From the NCBI GenBank assembly GCA_946894095.1, contig OX335641.1:16014501-16078500 (forward strand): a stretch of DNA of 64,000 bases, given 5' to 3'. Under the pieces are notes generated by a model. It searched no databases. It was not told where the DNA came from and saw only the letters and a program-made list of their open reading frames with translations. How positions within the stretch are numbered: the first letter of the stretch is position 1; each line of letters opens with the position of its first letter. This document shows, piece after piece, positions 43,601 to 51,900 of this stretch. The translations under genes and the position numbers were made by a program. This stretch comes from Incurvaria masculella (Eukaryota > Arthropoda > Insecta > Lepidoptera > Incurvariidae).

Positions 43601-45800
43601 TCTTTTTGCAAAATTACTAATTAAGTCTTTATGGCTCGCTAAATTGGACTGGGATGACACGCCACCGCATAACATTCAAAATATTTGGTCGCAATTTATT
43701 GCAGAGTTACCGAGCCTGGAAGTTATTAAAATACCGCGTCACCTCGGTGTGACTTCTGACTCAATCGTTCGTGTCGTAGGTTTTGCCGATGCAAGTGAGA
43801 AGGCTTATGGAGCAGTTGTGTACTTGAACGTTACAAACTCGTGCTCCACTTTTGTACATTTGCTTTGTGCCAAGTCGAAGGTAGCTCCGATCAAGGTAGT
43901 AAGTCTCGCTCGTCTTGAGTTATGTGCAGCTGTCCTATTATCAAAACTAATTAGGAAGGTTATTGATACCTACTCACCTCGGCACGCGATTGACAAAGTA
44001 TTTGCATTTTCCGACTCTCGAGTGGCGCTCAGCTGGATACATTCCTCCCCGCACCGCTGGCAGACATTTGTAGCTAACCGCGTATCCCAGATCCATGACA
44101 ATGTGTCAAGTAAATTCTTTTATCACGTGCCAGGCGCTGACAACCCAAGCGATTGCTTGTCTCGTGGTCTAACTCCCGCACAACTGATTAATCACCCGCT
44201 ATGGTTACATGGCCCCCAGTGGGCCCAAAATGACCCTTCTATGTGGCCTATTGAGCCATTTTATGCCACTGACGATATATCCATTCCCGAGGAGAAGAAA
44301 ATTACTCTTCCTATTTTTGAAGTGGAACCACCACTATTGTATAAACTCGCTACAAAGATCTCATCGTGGTCAAAGTTGTTACGCATTGTTGTCTACGTGC
44401 TACGCTTTATTAAAAAAATGCCACGCAAAAAACTTATTTCAGCCTCCGATATAGACACTGCTGAAATTGAGATTATACGTCAAGTACAGTCAGTCCATTT
44501 TCATGAAGATAGACTGAAACTCGAGCAAGGAAAGCCAAGCTCTACCGCTCTACGAAAGTTAGCTCCTGTGTTAGTTAACGGGGTAATACGAGTAGGGGGA
44601 AGACTGGCAAATGCTGACATTGGTTTTGAGCAACAACATCCCATGTTATTGCCTTCTCATGGTCATATTGTCGAACTTATTGTCGATTTTTACCACCGCA
44701 AAAATTGTCACACGGGGCCTTATCTGCTCATGTCCATTTTACGCCAAAAGTTTTGGATTCTGTCAGCCAGACGTGTCGTGCGTCACCGTGTACACAAATG
44801 TAATTACTGCTATAAGACAAATCCAAAAGCCACATTTCCTTTTATGGCTGATCTACCCGCGGCCCGTGTTCGAGAAGCCAAAGCGTTTACTCACACCGGT
44901 GTAGATTACGCTGGCCCGCTAGACATAACACTTACACGCAGGCGTGGTATGCGCAGTCAAAAGGCATACATTTGTTTATTTGTCTGTCTCACCACACGTG
45001 CCATTCATATTGAATTGGCATCAGATCTCAGTACAGAAGCTTTTATTGCTGCTTTTAAACGCTTTTTTTCCCGTCGCGGTCCGGTTTCTTGCTTGTATTC
45101 CGACAATGGAACTAACTTCATTGGTGCCAAGTCGTATTTTAAAGAGCTTTATACCTTCTTGGCCTCTGAACGCTTTAACGACCCGCTCTTGCAAGAACTG
45201 ACCGAACGTAGAATCGAGTGGAAAATGAATCCACCTCGAGCCCCGCACTTTGGAGGCATTTGGGAGGCTAACGTAAAGAGCGTGAAAACGCATTTATATC
45301 GAGTTATTGGCACTCAGCTTTTAACTTATGAGGAGCTTTTAACAGTCCTTACACAAATCGAGTGTCTTCTGAATTCACGCCCTTTATCTTTGCTCAGCCC
45401 CGATCCTTCCGACCCTGTCGCCTTAACTCCTGCTCATTTCTTGACGTCAACGCCATTGCAGTCACTGCCGGCTGCCGATCTGACTTCTGAGAAAGACAGC
45501 CTGTTAACGCGACAGCTGTTACTCGATAAACTAGTCCAGTCCTACTGGAAGCGCTGGAGCATGGAATATCTCCATACTCTGCAAACACGTGTAAAATGGA
45601 ACACTTCGTCACATCCTGTGCAAGTAGGCACTATTGTACTTGTACACCAAGATAATTTACCGCCGCTTCGCTGGCCACTTGGGGTCATTAAGGAGGTTTA
45701 TCCTGGAAAAGACGGACATGTTCGTGTCGTCTTGGTTAAAACAAAGTCAGGGCTGTTCAAACGGCCAGTCGTTCGGCTTTGTCCGCTGCCTAATCAATAG
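40602..45800 (+). CDS. BEL/Pao Gag-Pol polyprotein, intact
   Basis: A single open frame of 1732 codons. In order: N-terminal helical region; DUF1759 Gag-like domain about 90-245 (FSGDDPQKWPVFYECF); zinc knuckles about 311-375 (CIACGSADHEYLYKC, CRHCG); DUF1758 aspartic protease with CLIDSAS at 474-480; reverse transcriptase about 735-960 with VRVVLDAS, FGLRSSP and YMDD at 888-891; RNase H about 1057-1200 (GFADASEKAYGAVVY); integrase zinc region about 1364-1405; integrase core with GVDYAGP, YSDNGTNF and the Glu of FGGIWEANVKS; C-terminal DUF5641. This is the usual BEL/Pao order. No env frame. The first Met was chosen because it is the first in frame, 528 bp after the LTR. Absence of stops, near-identical LTRs and an exact target duplication suggest a competent, young element. 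Confidence 0.95.
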   Translation: MSEDKDLQEDFIASCETLEVIREEYTQLVDEINLISMEINPKFIPNYESLTSFEDLYSRIKRTKSKLTQTEVKTQQSLRKKGPKIPPIVIPTFSGDDPQKWPVFYECFKSMIHLNPDLSDTDRVQYLVSKLEGKAASVCAGIIPTGANYSIIWDALVSRYQDKRALASAYLNKIMEIKNISTPNPQHLSMFIDTFSSAVAALKQLELTDLTDFVFLHTALKKIDIETARSFENNVRGSDVPTYESFVKFINEQVKILDRTCKPATIYSSPGAVTSPMRATSAAASRVKNGASTQGRYTLLANTNSTANVSCIACGSADHEYLYKCSTFLSFEPKNRYDFIKKHTCCTNRLSNKHKYNMCKSTHSCRHCGASHHSLLFFRNKNESNNNNFTKYPNNTNRRVPCVDAPSSVQSAFAAPPAAAPSPSLAQVQSPSVPSAFTAVCNVQQHKTHATTVLLATAEVNIRDSFGSDNKVRCLIDSASQNHLMTAECCNKLSLRIFPLYGSTIKGVGGNSNRVRGYTVLTIQSRIYPDVQFTIEPLVVDCITDKLPTSYVDVSCLRHLDGVKMADEFWHIPGNIELLIGAKLFPHILRTGRIIGPPHVPPAIETSLGYILMGDIPTVCDVLDTQVSRTFCAVSESAVEKLLRNFWELEEIEPKVFLSPSERECENIFNSTTTRDINGRYTVSLPFKMNPSALGDSRAVAMRRFLSLEKKLNATSTLRLSYDNIIREYLEEGYLSLVQTDDAPEPCYYIPHQAVFREDKSTTKVRVVLDASCKTDTSLSLNDILHTGPNLQADLFVVLLNVRLFKYALCADVRQMYLQIGICEQHRRFQRILFRFNKNDPISTYEFNRVAFGLRSSPYLALRVLRRLASDGQENHPLASAVVERDVYMDDVVMSVDSLPESLQLVDQLLALFLSGGFNLLKWASNSHDILKRLPESHRSPAIVNFSDSESLKVLGMHWVPTTDTFSFKITKPEQLCTKRAILSTVARLWDVMGFVAPVILFAKLLIKSLWLAKLDWDDTPPHNIQNIWSQFIAELPSLEVIKIPRHLGVTSDSIVRVVGFADASEKAYGAVVYLNVTNSCSTFVHLLCAKSKVAPIKVVSLARLELCAAVLLSKLIRKVIDTYSPRHAIDKVFAFSDSRVALSWIHSSPHRWQTFVANRVSQIHDNVSSKFFYHVPGADNPSDCLSRGLTPAQLINHPLWLHGPQWAQNDPSMWPIEPFYATDDISIPEEKKITLPIFEVEPPLLYKLATKISSWSKLLRIVVYVLRFIKKMPRKKLISASDIDTAEIEIIRQVQSVHFHEDRLKLEQGKPSSTALRKLAPVLVNGVIRVGGRLANADIGFEQQHPMLLPSHGHIVELIVDFYHRKNCHTGPYLLMSILRQKFWILSARRVVRHRVHKCNYCYKTNPKATFPFMADLPAARVREAKAFTHTGVDYAGPLDITLTRRRGMRSQKAYICLFVCLTTRAIHIELASDLSTEAFIAAFKRFFSRRGPVSCLYSDNGTNFIGAKSYFKELYTFLASERFNDPLLQELTERRIEWKMNPPRAPHFGGIWEANVKSVKTHLYRVIGTQLLTYEELLTVLTQIECLLNSRPLSLLSPDPSDPVALTPAHFLTSTPLQSLPAADLTSEKDSLLTRQLLLDKLVQSYWKRWSMEYLHTLQTRVKWNTSSHPVQVGTIVLVHQDNLPPLRWPLGVIKEVYPGKDGHVRVVLVKTKSGLFKRPVVRLCPLPNQ

Positions 45801-46003
45801 GTTTTTTCTAGCATTACGCACTAGTATTTAAGGTATACACACTCAAACACATACACACTCATTTTCTTATTACATTTATGTTTGTTTATTATATTATTCC
45901 GCTTTTAAATGTTTGCATGCTCTATTTTCTCATATATTTCCGCATCTTTGTATTTCTTTTTTTTTTTTTCTCTTCGCTTTATGTTGAAAGCCCCGAGTAC
46001 TTT

Positions 46004-46017
46004 CAAGGCGGGGAGAA
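46004..46017 (+). promoter_or_regulatory. Polypurine tract of BEL/Pao element
   Basis: AAGGCGGGGAGAA directly before the 3' LTR, the plus-strand primer site of LTR elements. Confidence 0.7.
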
Positions 46018-46414
46018 TGTTCACGCCAATATGGCATGGGTGACCTAGGTGGGTAGTTTGCACTTCACAAGCAATCAATCCCATCCGAAGTTTTTCCTAT
46101 GCCACCCTCTCTCGCCTACTAGCTGTCACGCACGGTGCACGCATGCGCCGCGCCCCGCAATCTTTTCCATCGTGGAGCTCCTCGTAGGGCTCCACGCCCG
46201 CAACCCGCCGCGCGCCTGACAACGCAGTGTCTCTTCTCGTCTGGGCGATGTGCTGCGCCGCCGAACGCCGTCCCGGGACCTGGACGCCTAGGAGCTGGTG
46301 CTGCTGGAGGTAGGTGGCTGTTCCTACTCCTCTGGTGGCCCGCTGTGACGTCCCGAGGCTACCGGGCATTTCAATTCCTTCGTCTGTGAAGTGCGACCTG
46401 CCTGGGCGCGTACA
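46018..46414 (+). repeat. 3' LTR of BEL/Pao element
   Basis: 397 bp with the same ends as the 5' LTR, followed by ACACC (46415-46419), a perfect 5-bp target duplication. Sites differing from the 5' LTR: ACGCACGG against ACGCATGG, GGGCGATG against GGGCGAAG, CTACTCCT against CTACTGCT. Confidence 0.95.
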
Positions 46415-47271
46415 ACACCCTTTCAGTGCAACACAATATAACCCTCGAGGTCTAAATGATAATTGTACATTGAATATAACTTGTGTTACTTTTTTCTTTG
46501 CTTGATTAATTGGTGTCCTATGTATTTTCTTGTGTTGTGGCTGAATAAACTATTTGAATTTGATTTTAATTAAAATCACATATACTTACTTTTGCTAGCA
46601 TTTACAGTTAATAAGTTATGATCTAGCCATTTCTTTACACTAATCAACCCTTTCTCCGCCTGAATAAACGTTTGCGCCCAGTTGTAGCCTGAGAAAAGAA
46701 ATACAGTATCATCTGCATATGTGATTATTTTCGAATCTATTATTGATAAATCACACAACTCATTTATGTAAATTAAGAACAGCGTTGGTCCTAGAATGCT
46801 ACCCTGAGGTACTCCATATTTTATTTGACACTTGTCGCTAACTAAGTCCTTTATTTTTACTTGCTGAGTACGTTCATTCAAATAGGATTCAAACCATAAA
46901 AGTGGCAGCCCTCGCACTCCTACCCGCTCCATTTTTGCTAGTAGTAATATCGGCTGCCAACAATCGACGGTTTGTGGTATGTTTTTACTAGTAAACTTAG
47001 CAAATTTATACTCAATTTATAATAGTGCGGTCCTATTTTATCTCATGCGAAAAAAGATACGGACACTGTTAATCACGGCCTACTCACTGTCTTCCATTAT
47101 TTCTTGTCTCTGGTCGAACGCAACGTTCATCGAGCGTTCGATAAGCGATCCGTCGGTGAATAAAGTAACCCATGGTAGCGACTGTAACGCTGTTCGATCT
47201 CGTTCGTGAACATTCGATGATAATTTTCGTTCGTTCGGTAGAAAACTCATGGTAGGGCAGCCCTACCTGTA

Positions 47272-47312
47272 GCCGCTCACCTGTAGCCCTACTAGGGCTA
47301 CAGGTGAGCGGC
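47272..47312. repeat. Perfect 19-bp hairpin with 3-nt loop
   Basis: Arms 47272-47290 (GCCGCTCACCTGTAGCCCT) and 47294-47312 are exact reverse complements around ACT. It lies at the right end of the TIR element unit and shares its AGCCCTA motif, so it may have arisen from end-to-end joining. Confidence 0.85.
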
Positions 47313-48942
47313 CTGCGCGCGATGGCGAGGCAGCGGCAAGTCGCGAGTCACTCACCAATTGCTCCACTGTTTCTAGGCGCATGAAATGAAAGTGCATGAT
47401 GTCAGATTGGTTTTTCAACCTAATCATGAATAGATGCCTAAGTAATCTATGTAAAATAAAGGGGAACATTTAATATACAAGGCAGTTCTAGGGCTGGTGT
47501 CCTGGGTATAACGTGTACGTTGGCTCCCAGTTCTTACACGTTCGGCACCGTTGCGGCATCGTATTGTTCCTCCCACTCCTTCCGAGTAGTTCGCGGTGCT
47601 ATCGATCGACGATATTATCCATGAGATCCTCCCGCAGGTGTGGCAGCAGCAAACCTCTTCCAAATTTTCGTCGACTCGTATTTACAACCTCCGCAACATC
47701 TTCGTCGTCGGAGTTGTTATACCGATCGTAATTCTGCCCAGAACGGCTTTCTTCTCCGTCTCCGTAACATTTTTTATTCGTCACACCTAAAAAAAATAAA
47801 AATATTGTATGGTAGTGGCCGATCTAGTCGGATGGCGAGCCAGACAATGTTGTAGGGCCATCTTATTGTTTCCAATGAAATAAAACACTGTACCTCCTCA
47901 TTTTCATTAGTGGGTTATGAAGGGCAGCGGGCATGTCGGCACAGCTCCTCGGCTCCTCGGGACTGATGGTGACGGGGTGTATACGTGACGCGCAGCTCAG
48001 CTGAGCCGTGGCGTCCGGTTGGGGTAAGCAGCTATGGCAGCAGCCAACCCGCAAGGCATGCATAGATACTCCGAACCTCTGCGGCGCTTCCACCAGTGTA
48101 ATGGGAATGATTAAAACGTGTTCGAGAGAACATAAAAAAACAGAGATCTAAATTAAGCAAAATCTAAATACAAATCATCTAAAACTTTGTGAAACATTAA
48201 TATTTCGAGGAAAATTTATTGTAAAAACCAAAACGTTAAAATCAAGAATCAAAAAGGGATCGTCGTTAAGCGACCACCCAGATCCTTCAAATATTTAAAT
48301 AACTTATTTGAATTGCGCAAACTGTAGAGGCAGATAGCTTGCAGCAATACATAAATACGCTATTTTATTTCCAACCGGTCATCACACGGAATATTGAGGA
48401 GGCTGGAATTGCCCTGTAGGCGGAGATTGCGCGCCGGACCCACGCGAGGACTCGCTCATTTCATACACACATGATTCACTCCTATGCGGCGTTCCTATGG
48501 AGCAACGTGTGCGTGATATAGAGTAAAATTTCGAGGGTACAATGCCAGACTGTGACATAGCAATGTGCAAAAACAATAACCGGGTGCACAAATTTCATAA
48601 TTGAGACGTTTAGGTTCACCGGCACGTTTAATTTACTTATCTTAAAAATTTGTAAGGTTCGTTAGTTAGAAAAATATTAAAAAAGGTTCAATTTGTTTCG
48701 AACAGAAGAATTTAAATTATTCCTAAACTTACATGTGAGGTTTTTTCAGAATCGGAAAAATAAAATATTTAAAAGCTATTTTTGTTTTTTCAAACAGTTT
48801 TATGTTTGGCTAAGATTGAACTTCAAGTTATGAAGCTTCATACAACCTACAAAGCGATGGTAACAATATTAACTTCTACGTCAGAACATTTTTATGTAAG
48901 CATTCATCTCAAACTAAAAACAAACCATCATTAAATGCTAGT
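47313..48942. other. Unassigned stretch left of array gene 4
   Basis: Several short open frames around 47460-47790 (minus: RYNNSDDEDVAEVV) and 48382-48591 have no family I recognise. A GC-richer segment at 47920-48090 has the composition of a LINE 5' or 3' region. No exon of the array family was found. Confidence 0.4.
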
Positions 48943-51900
48943 TTACAATTTGGGTATCATAGACATATATATTCGGATACAAATTAAATTGCATTTCTTG
49001 CTTGAAATCACAGATTTGAAAGAGAAATTTCCGTAAAGGAACTTCCCTCCGAAGTAGTCTTCTGTCATAGTGGCCACGTCCGAGTTGAATTTGTAAACGC
49101 CCTGGAAACAACAAACTGCTATGTATGACTTGTATGACTTTTAGTTAGCATTGTTATTGAATTGCACATGTAAAAAAAAGAAATATCAATAATTATGTAA
49201 CAAGTGCGATGCTGGGCTCCAGCTAGAAAGCAGCAGGTCTATTCCTGGCATTCAGTAATCAGGAATCAGGAATCCTGAGTCTAGAAACCCACTTTTATAG
49301 CGATTTTAACAGCGAGTTTTTCGTCAAGAAAATCCCTTTGCAGATCGCCGACGGTGAGTCTACTGATTCAGTCGGACACTCACAATAAAAGTATGTAGTC
49401 TAAGGCTTAGATAAATGATAGTAACAAAAACGAAGGCTAACGAAAAGTAGTACTTTGTGACGTCACTTTGACACATTTTGTATGGACGAAATCTTGCCAA
49501 AACTGCGAAATGCGAATTGGCTTCACAAAGTACTACTTTTCGTTAGTCTTAGTTTCTGTTACGTCTATTTATCTCAGTGACTCTTTATTACTATTTAACT
49601 AAGAATTGTCCTTGTAGTTCTTGCACTACACCTATAACTTATTTTGGGAGCTCTCATTCTGTATTGTGCCATTGCTTCACGGTAATTTCTACCTATACAT
49701 TATATGATGATGAAGAAGAAAACGATTTGTTTTATTGAACTATTGTATGTTTTTCTGTATACGAATTTAATTAAGAAAGTAATTTAGTTTTCCATAATAC
49801 AAATTTTAAATCCGAAAACCCTAAAATAAGTACAATTTTTTTTTATGGAACTGAAAGTAGCTGGCCAATACTACTAGCATAATAATAGCAATAGCACTCA
49901 TCATATCAGCCCAACACAAACTACAAGGGAAGAAGGTGACATGCCAGCCCCAGAAACCTAAGGAAGGTTCCTAGGGCTTGGCTACATTTTTTTTAATGAA
50001 AAACCGGTTTGTGTTGCTGTACTGAGGACCAAAAGTTGCTCAGAAAAGCCAAAAATACCTCGCCCCGCGAAACCACGCTCAGCGAGGCACCTTGCCAGAG
50101 GACTATCGCTTAGCTATCGAGCTTGTTCAAATTACGATTGAAGACTCCCAGGTTATACGTATGAGAAAAGGCACCCGCGGGCAGACATAGATCTGGATGG
50201 AAAAAAACATTTCAATTATTATGTTTCAGTTCATGCGAACTGGGTGGAATTAACCCTAACACCTAATACGTAAGAAAAGGGAACTATAGTAAAATGCAAA
50301 CTGCGACCCAACCTCTTTGCTCAAAAAACGATTATCCATCGAGATTCCAACCGTGCCCATAATTTCTTCACCTCGGTTATCGGATCGCAAGCCGTCTTGC
50401 CACTGGACTACCGAGGCTGACAAAGAGATTAAAAAACTTACGTTACATTTCCGTAGGCAGATAAGTAAAAACAAGTGAGAACCTTCTTGGCGATGCAGGA
50501 GTTGGTGAGATTGAGCAAACCGTCAAAGAGCGGGCGCAGGAACAAGCTCTCGCAAGGCTTGTCCATCTTCATGCGGAACATCGGAGCTGTGGACCTCTGC
50601 TGACCATTATTGAACATCAGTATTTTACCCTGTAGATGCAATGTTAAGTCAATTTCGTTTTGATATGACCAGACCGCTAATATAATTTAAGGTGGCCCAT
50701 CCCGCTCAACTCCCCATACAAACGGGGAAAGAAGATCACGCCCATATTTCTTGTCAGAGATCCCAAATTTTGCTCAAAATAGCTTTATTTAATCGAACTA
50801 CATGTCTGATGACCGTTGGCATTATCAAATTGTGAATGGTTTCTAAGTTATGAGGTCCGAAAGTTCGAATTTTTCGCGCGTTTTATACAATAACTTTGGA
50901 GGTGGATTACGCAATGATAAAGTAGGAACATCTTAAAAAGATTAGTCATCAGACATAGCTCATTTATTCAAGATTTATAATCTTTTTCGTTTTTGTTAGA
51001 TTTTTGACTACAGCGGTCGTGGTTTAAATTTAGCTATAAGTCGTTCTGGAGATATAACATCCCCCTGCCTCTCTGCAATTAACGATCATTGAGGCGGCCT
51101 CATAATTGGCATCGCTACCCGGATTCCAGAACAGCTAATGTTTCGATGGAGTCGAAGCTTTTCTTGTAGTATGACATGCACGGCGACTGATTATACTGTT
51201 CAGTCTTCTGTTTAATCTGTCGAACAGTATGGATGAGGTCGACGGTTCGGTAGCAGGACAGGTAGGAGAGCATTAAAAAGTCCCGGAAGGAAAAATATAT
51301 TCGTGCACCTCCAGTTCTTAGTATGTAGTTCCGTGGTAATGCCGTCCTTACCCAGGGGCTTTATTATTATTAGGTTGTCTGATATCTAGCTATCCTAAAC
51401 TCGCCTTCAATGTTATCTGGGAACTCGTCAGTATCGTGGCGGCTAAGTAACTCAGTGATGGTCGTGATGTAAATGCACATGTTTCTAACAGCTTATCGTG
51501 TTGATCGCTTTATACTTATGCATACATTTTTAGTTCGCACCCCCAATGACGCATTCTTTATTATATCGTTATGCAGTTCATGAACGCAATAGATTTGCAT
51601 TCATGAACTAGATAAACGATAGATTAGCTACATCGATCACGAATTATGCTGGATGTGCATTGTGGCATGCAATAAGTACGATCATTTTATGAACAAAAAA
51701 TCTGAATGTGAATATATTATGGATTAGTGTTGTCAGGTCGTTTTGTTGTGTAAAAGAGGTTCAAGGCCATCGCGATTATTTAAATTAATGAAATGGGTCT
51801 AATGAACCAGATTAGTTTCTACTGTATTTTTTTAAATTAAAAATACATGTGCATCAGAATGTGCAGAATGTGCACTTGCCCTGAAATTAATTGTATTTGT

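Larger units (their letters stand above)
38223..46562 (+). mobile_element. Inner LINE of the nested block (plus strand, split twice)
   Basis: Reverse transcriptase C-terminal part in two pieces. 38380-38725 encodes RCVRNLGLWIDQDLHFREHV and VLSHFNYADAAYG. 39092-39414 encodes RRDLHLAALLFEVVKHETPE, YSATKCWNDLPAPARQ and the stop. The 3' UTR continues with CA-rich repeats and the motif GCTGAAAACCAGCTTCGCAG to 39677, resumes after the BEL element at 46415, and ends near 46562 with AATAAACTATTTGAATTTGA. The catalytic part is missing at the 5' side, so this too is a 5'-truncated insertion. Its exact left end in the outer LINE (near 38223) is approximate. Confidence 0.7.
36734..46945 (-). mobile_element. 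Outer LINE of the nested block (minus strand, split)
   Basis: Minus-strand Jockey/CR1-like LINE. The piece at 46576-46932 carries the RT core: GVPQGSILGPTLFLIYINEL and the catalytic ITYADDTVFL, ending LTVNASKSKYM. The second piece at about 37900-38220 continues with LFGPCSCEHLERV and SHIRYLGVILDEHLTWRHHI, followed by the C-terminal region and the 3' UTR to 36734. A 6-bp AATATC target duplication flanks the block (36728-36733 and 46946-46951). The element is 5'-truncated, and its halves are held apart by a second LINE; a 5S-SINE sits in its 3' UTR. Confidence 0.75.
36076..47258. mobile_element. Second tandem unit of the TIR element, split by a nested insertion
   Basis: From 36076 the sequence repeats 35087 onward (ATTACTAAAAACGGCACTAC) with a period of 989 bp up to 36733. 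The rest of the unit (ATCGGCTGCCAACAATCGAC onward) resumes at 46946 and ends at 47258 with CTCATGGTAGGGC. The interruption is the 10.2-kb block 36734-46945, flanked by AATATC on both sides. Confidence 0.85.

Noticed and set aside
47599..47784. Minus-strand frame with SDDEDVAEVV as a Harbinger-type protein start
   Set aside because: Superficial likeness only; no following DDE-nuclease motifs.
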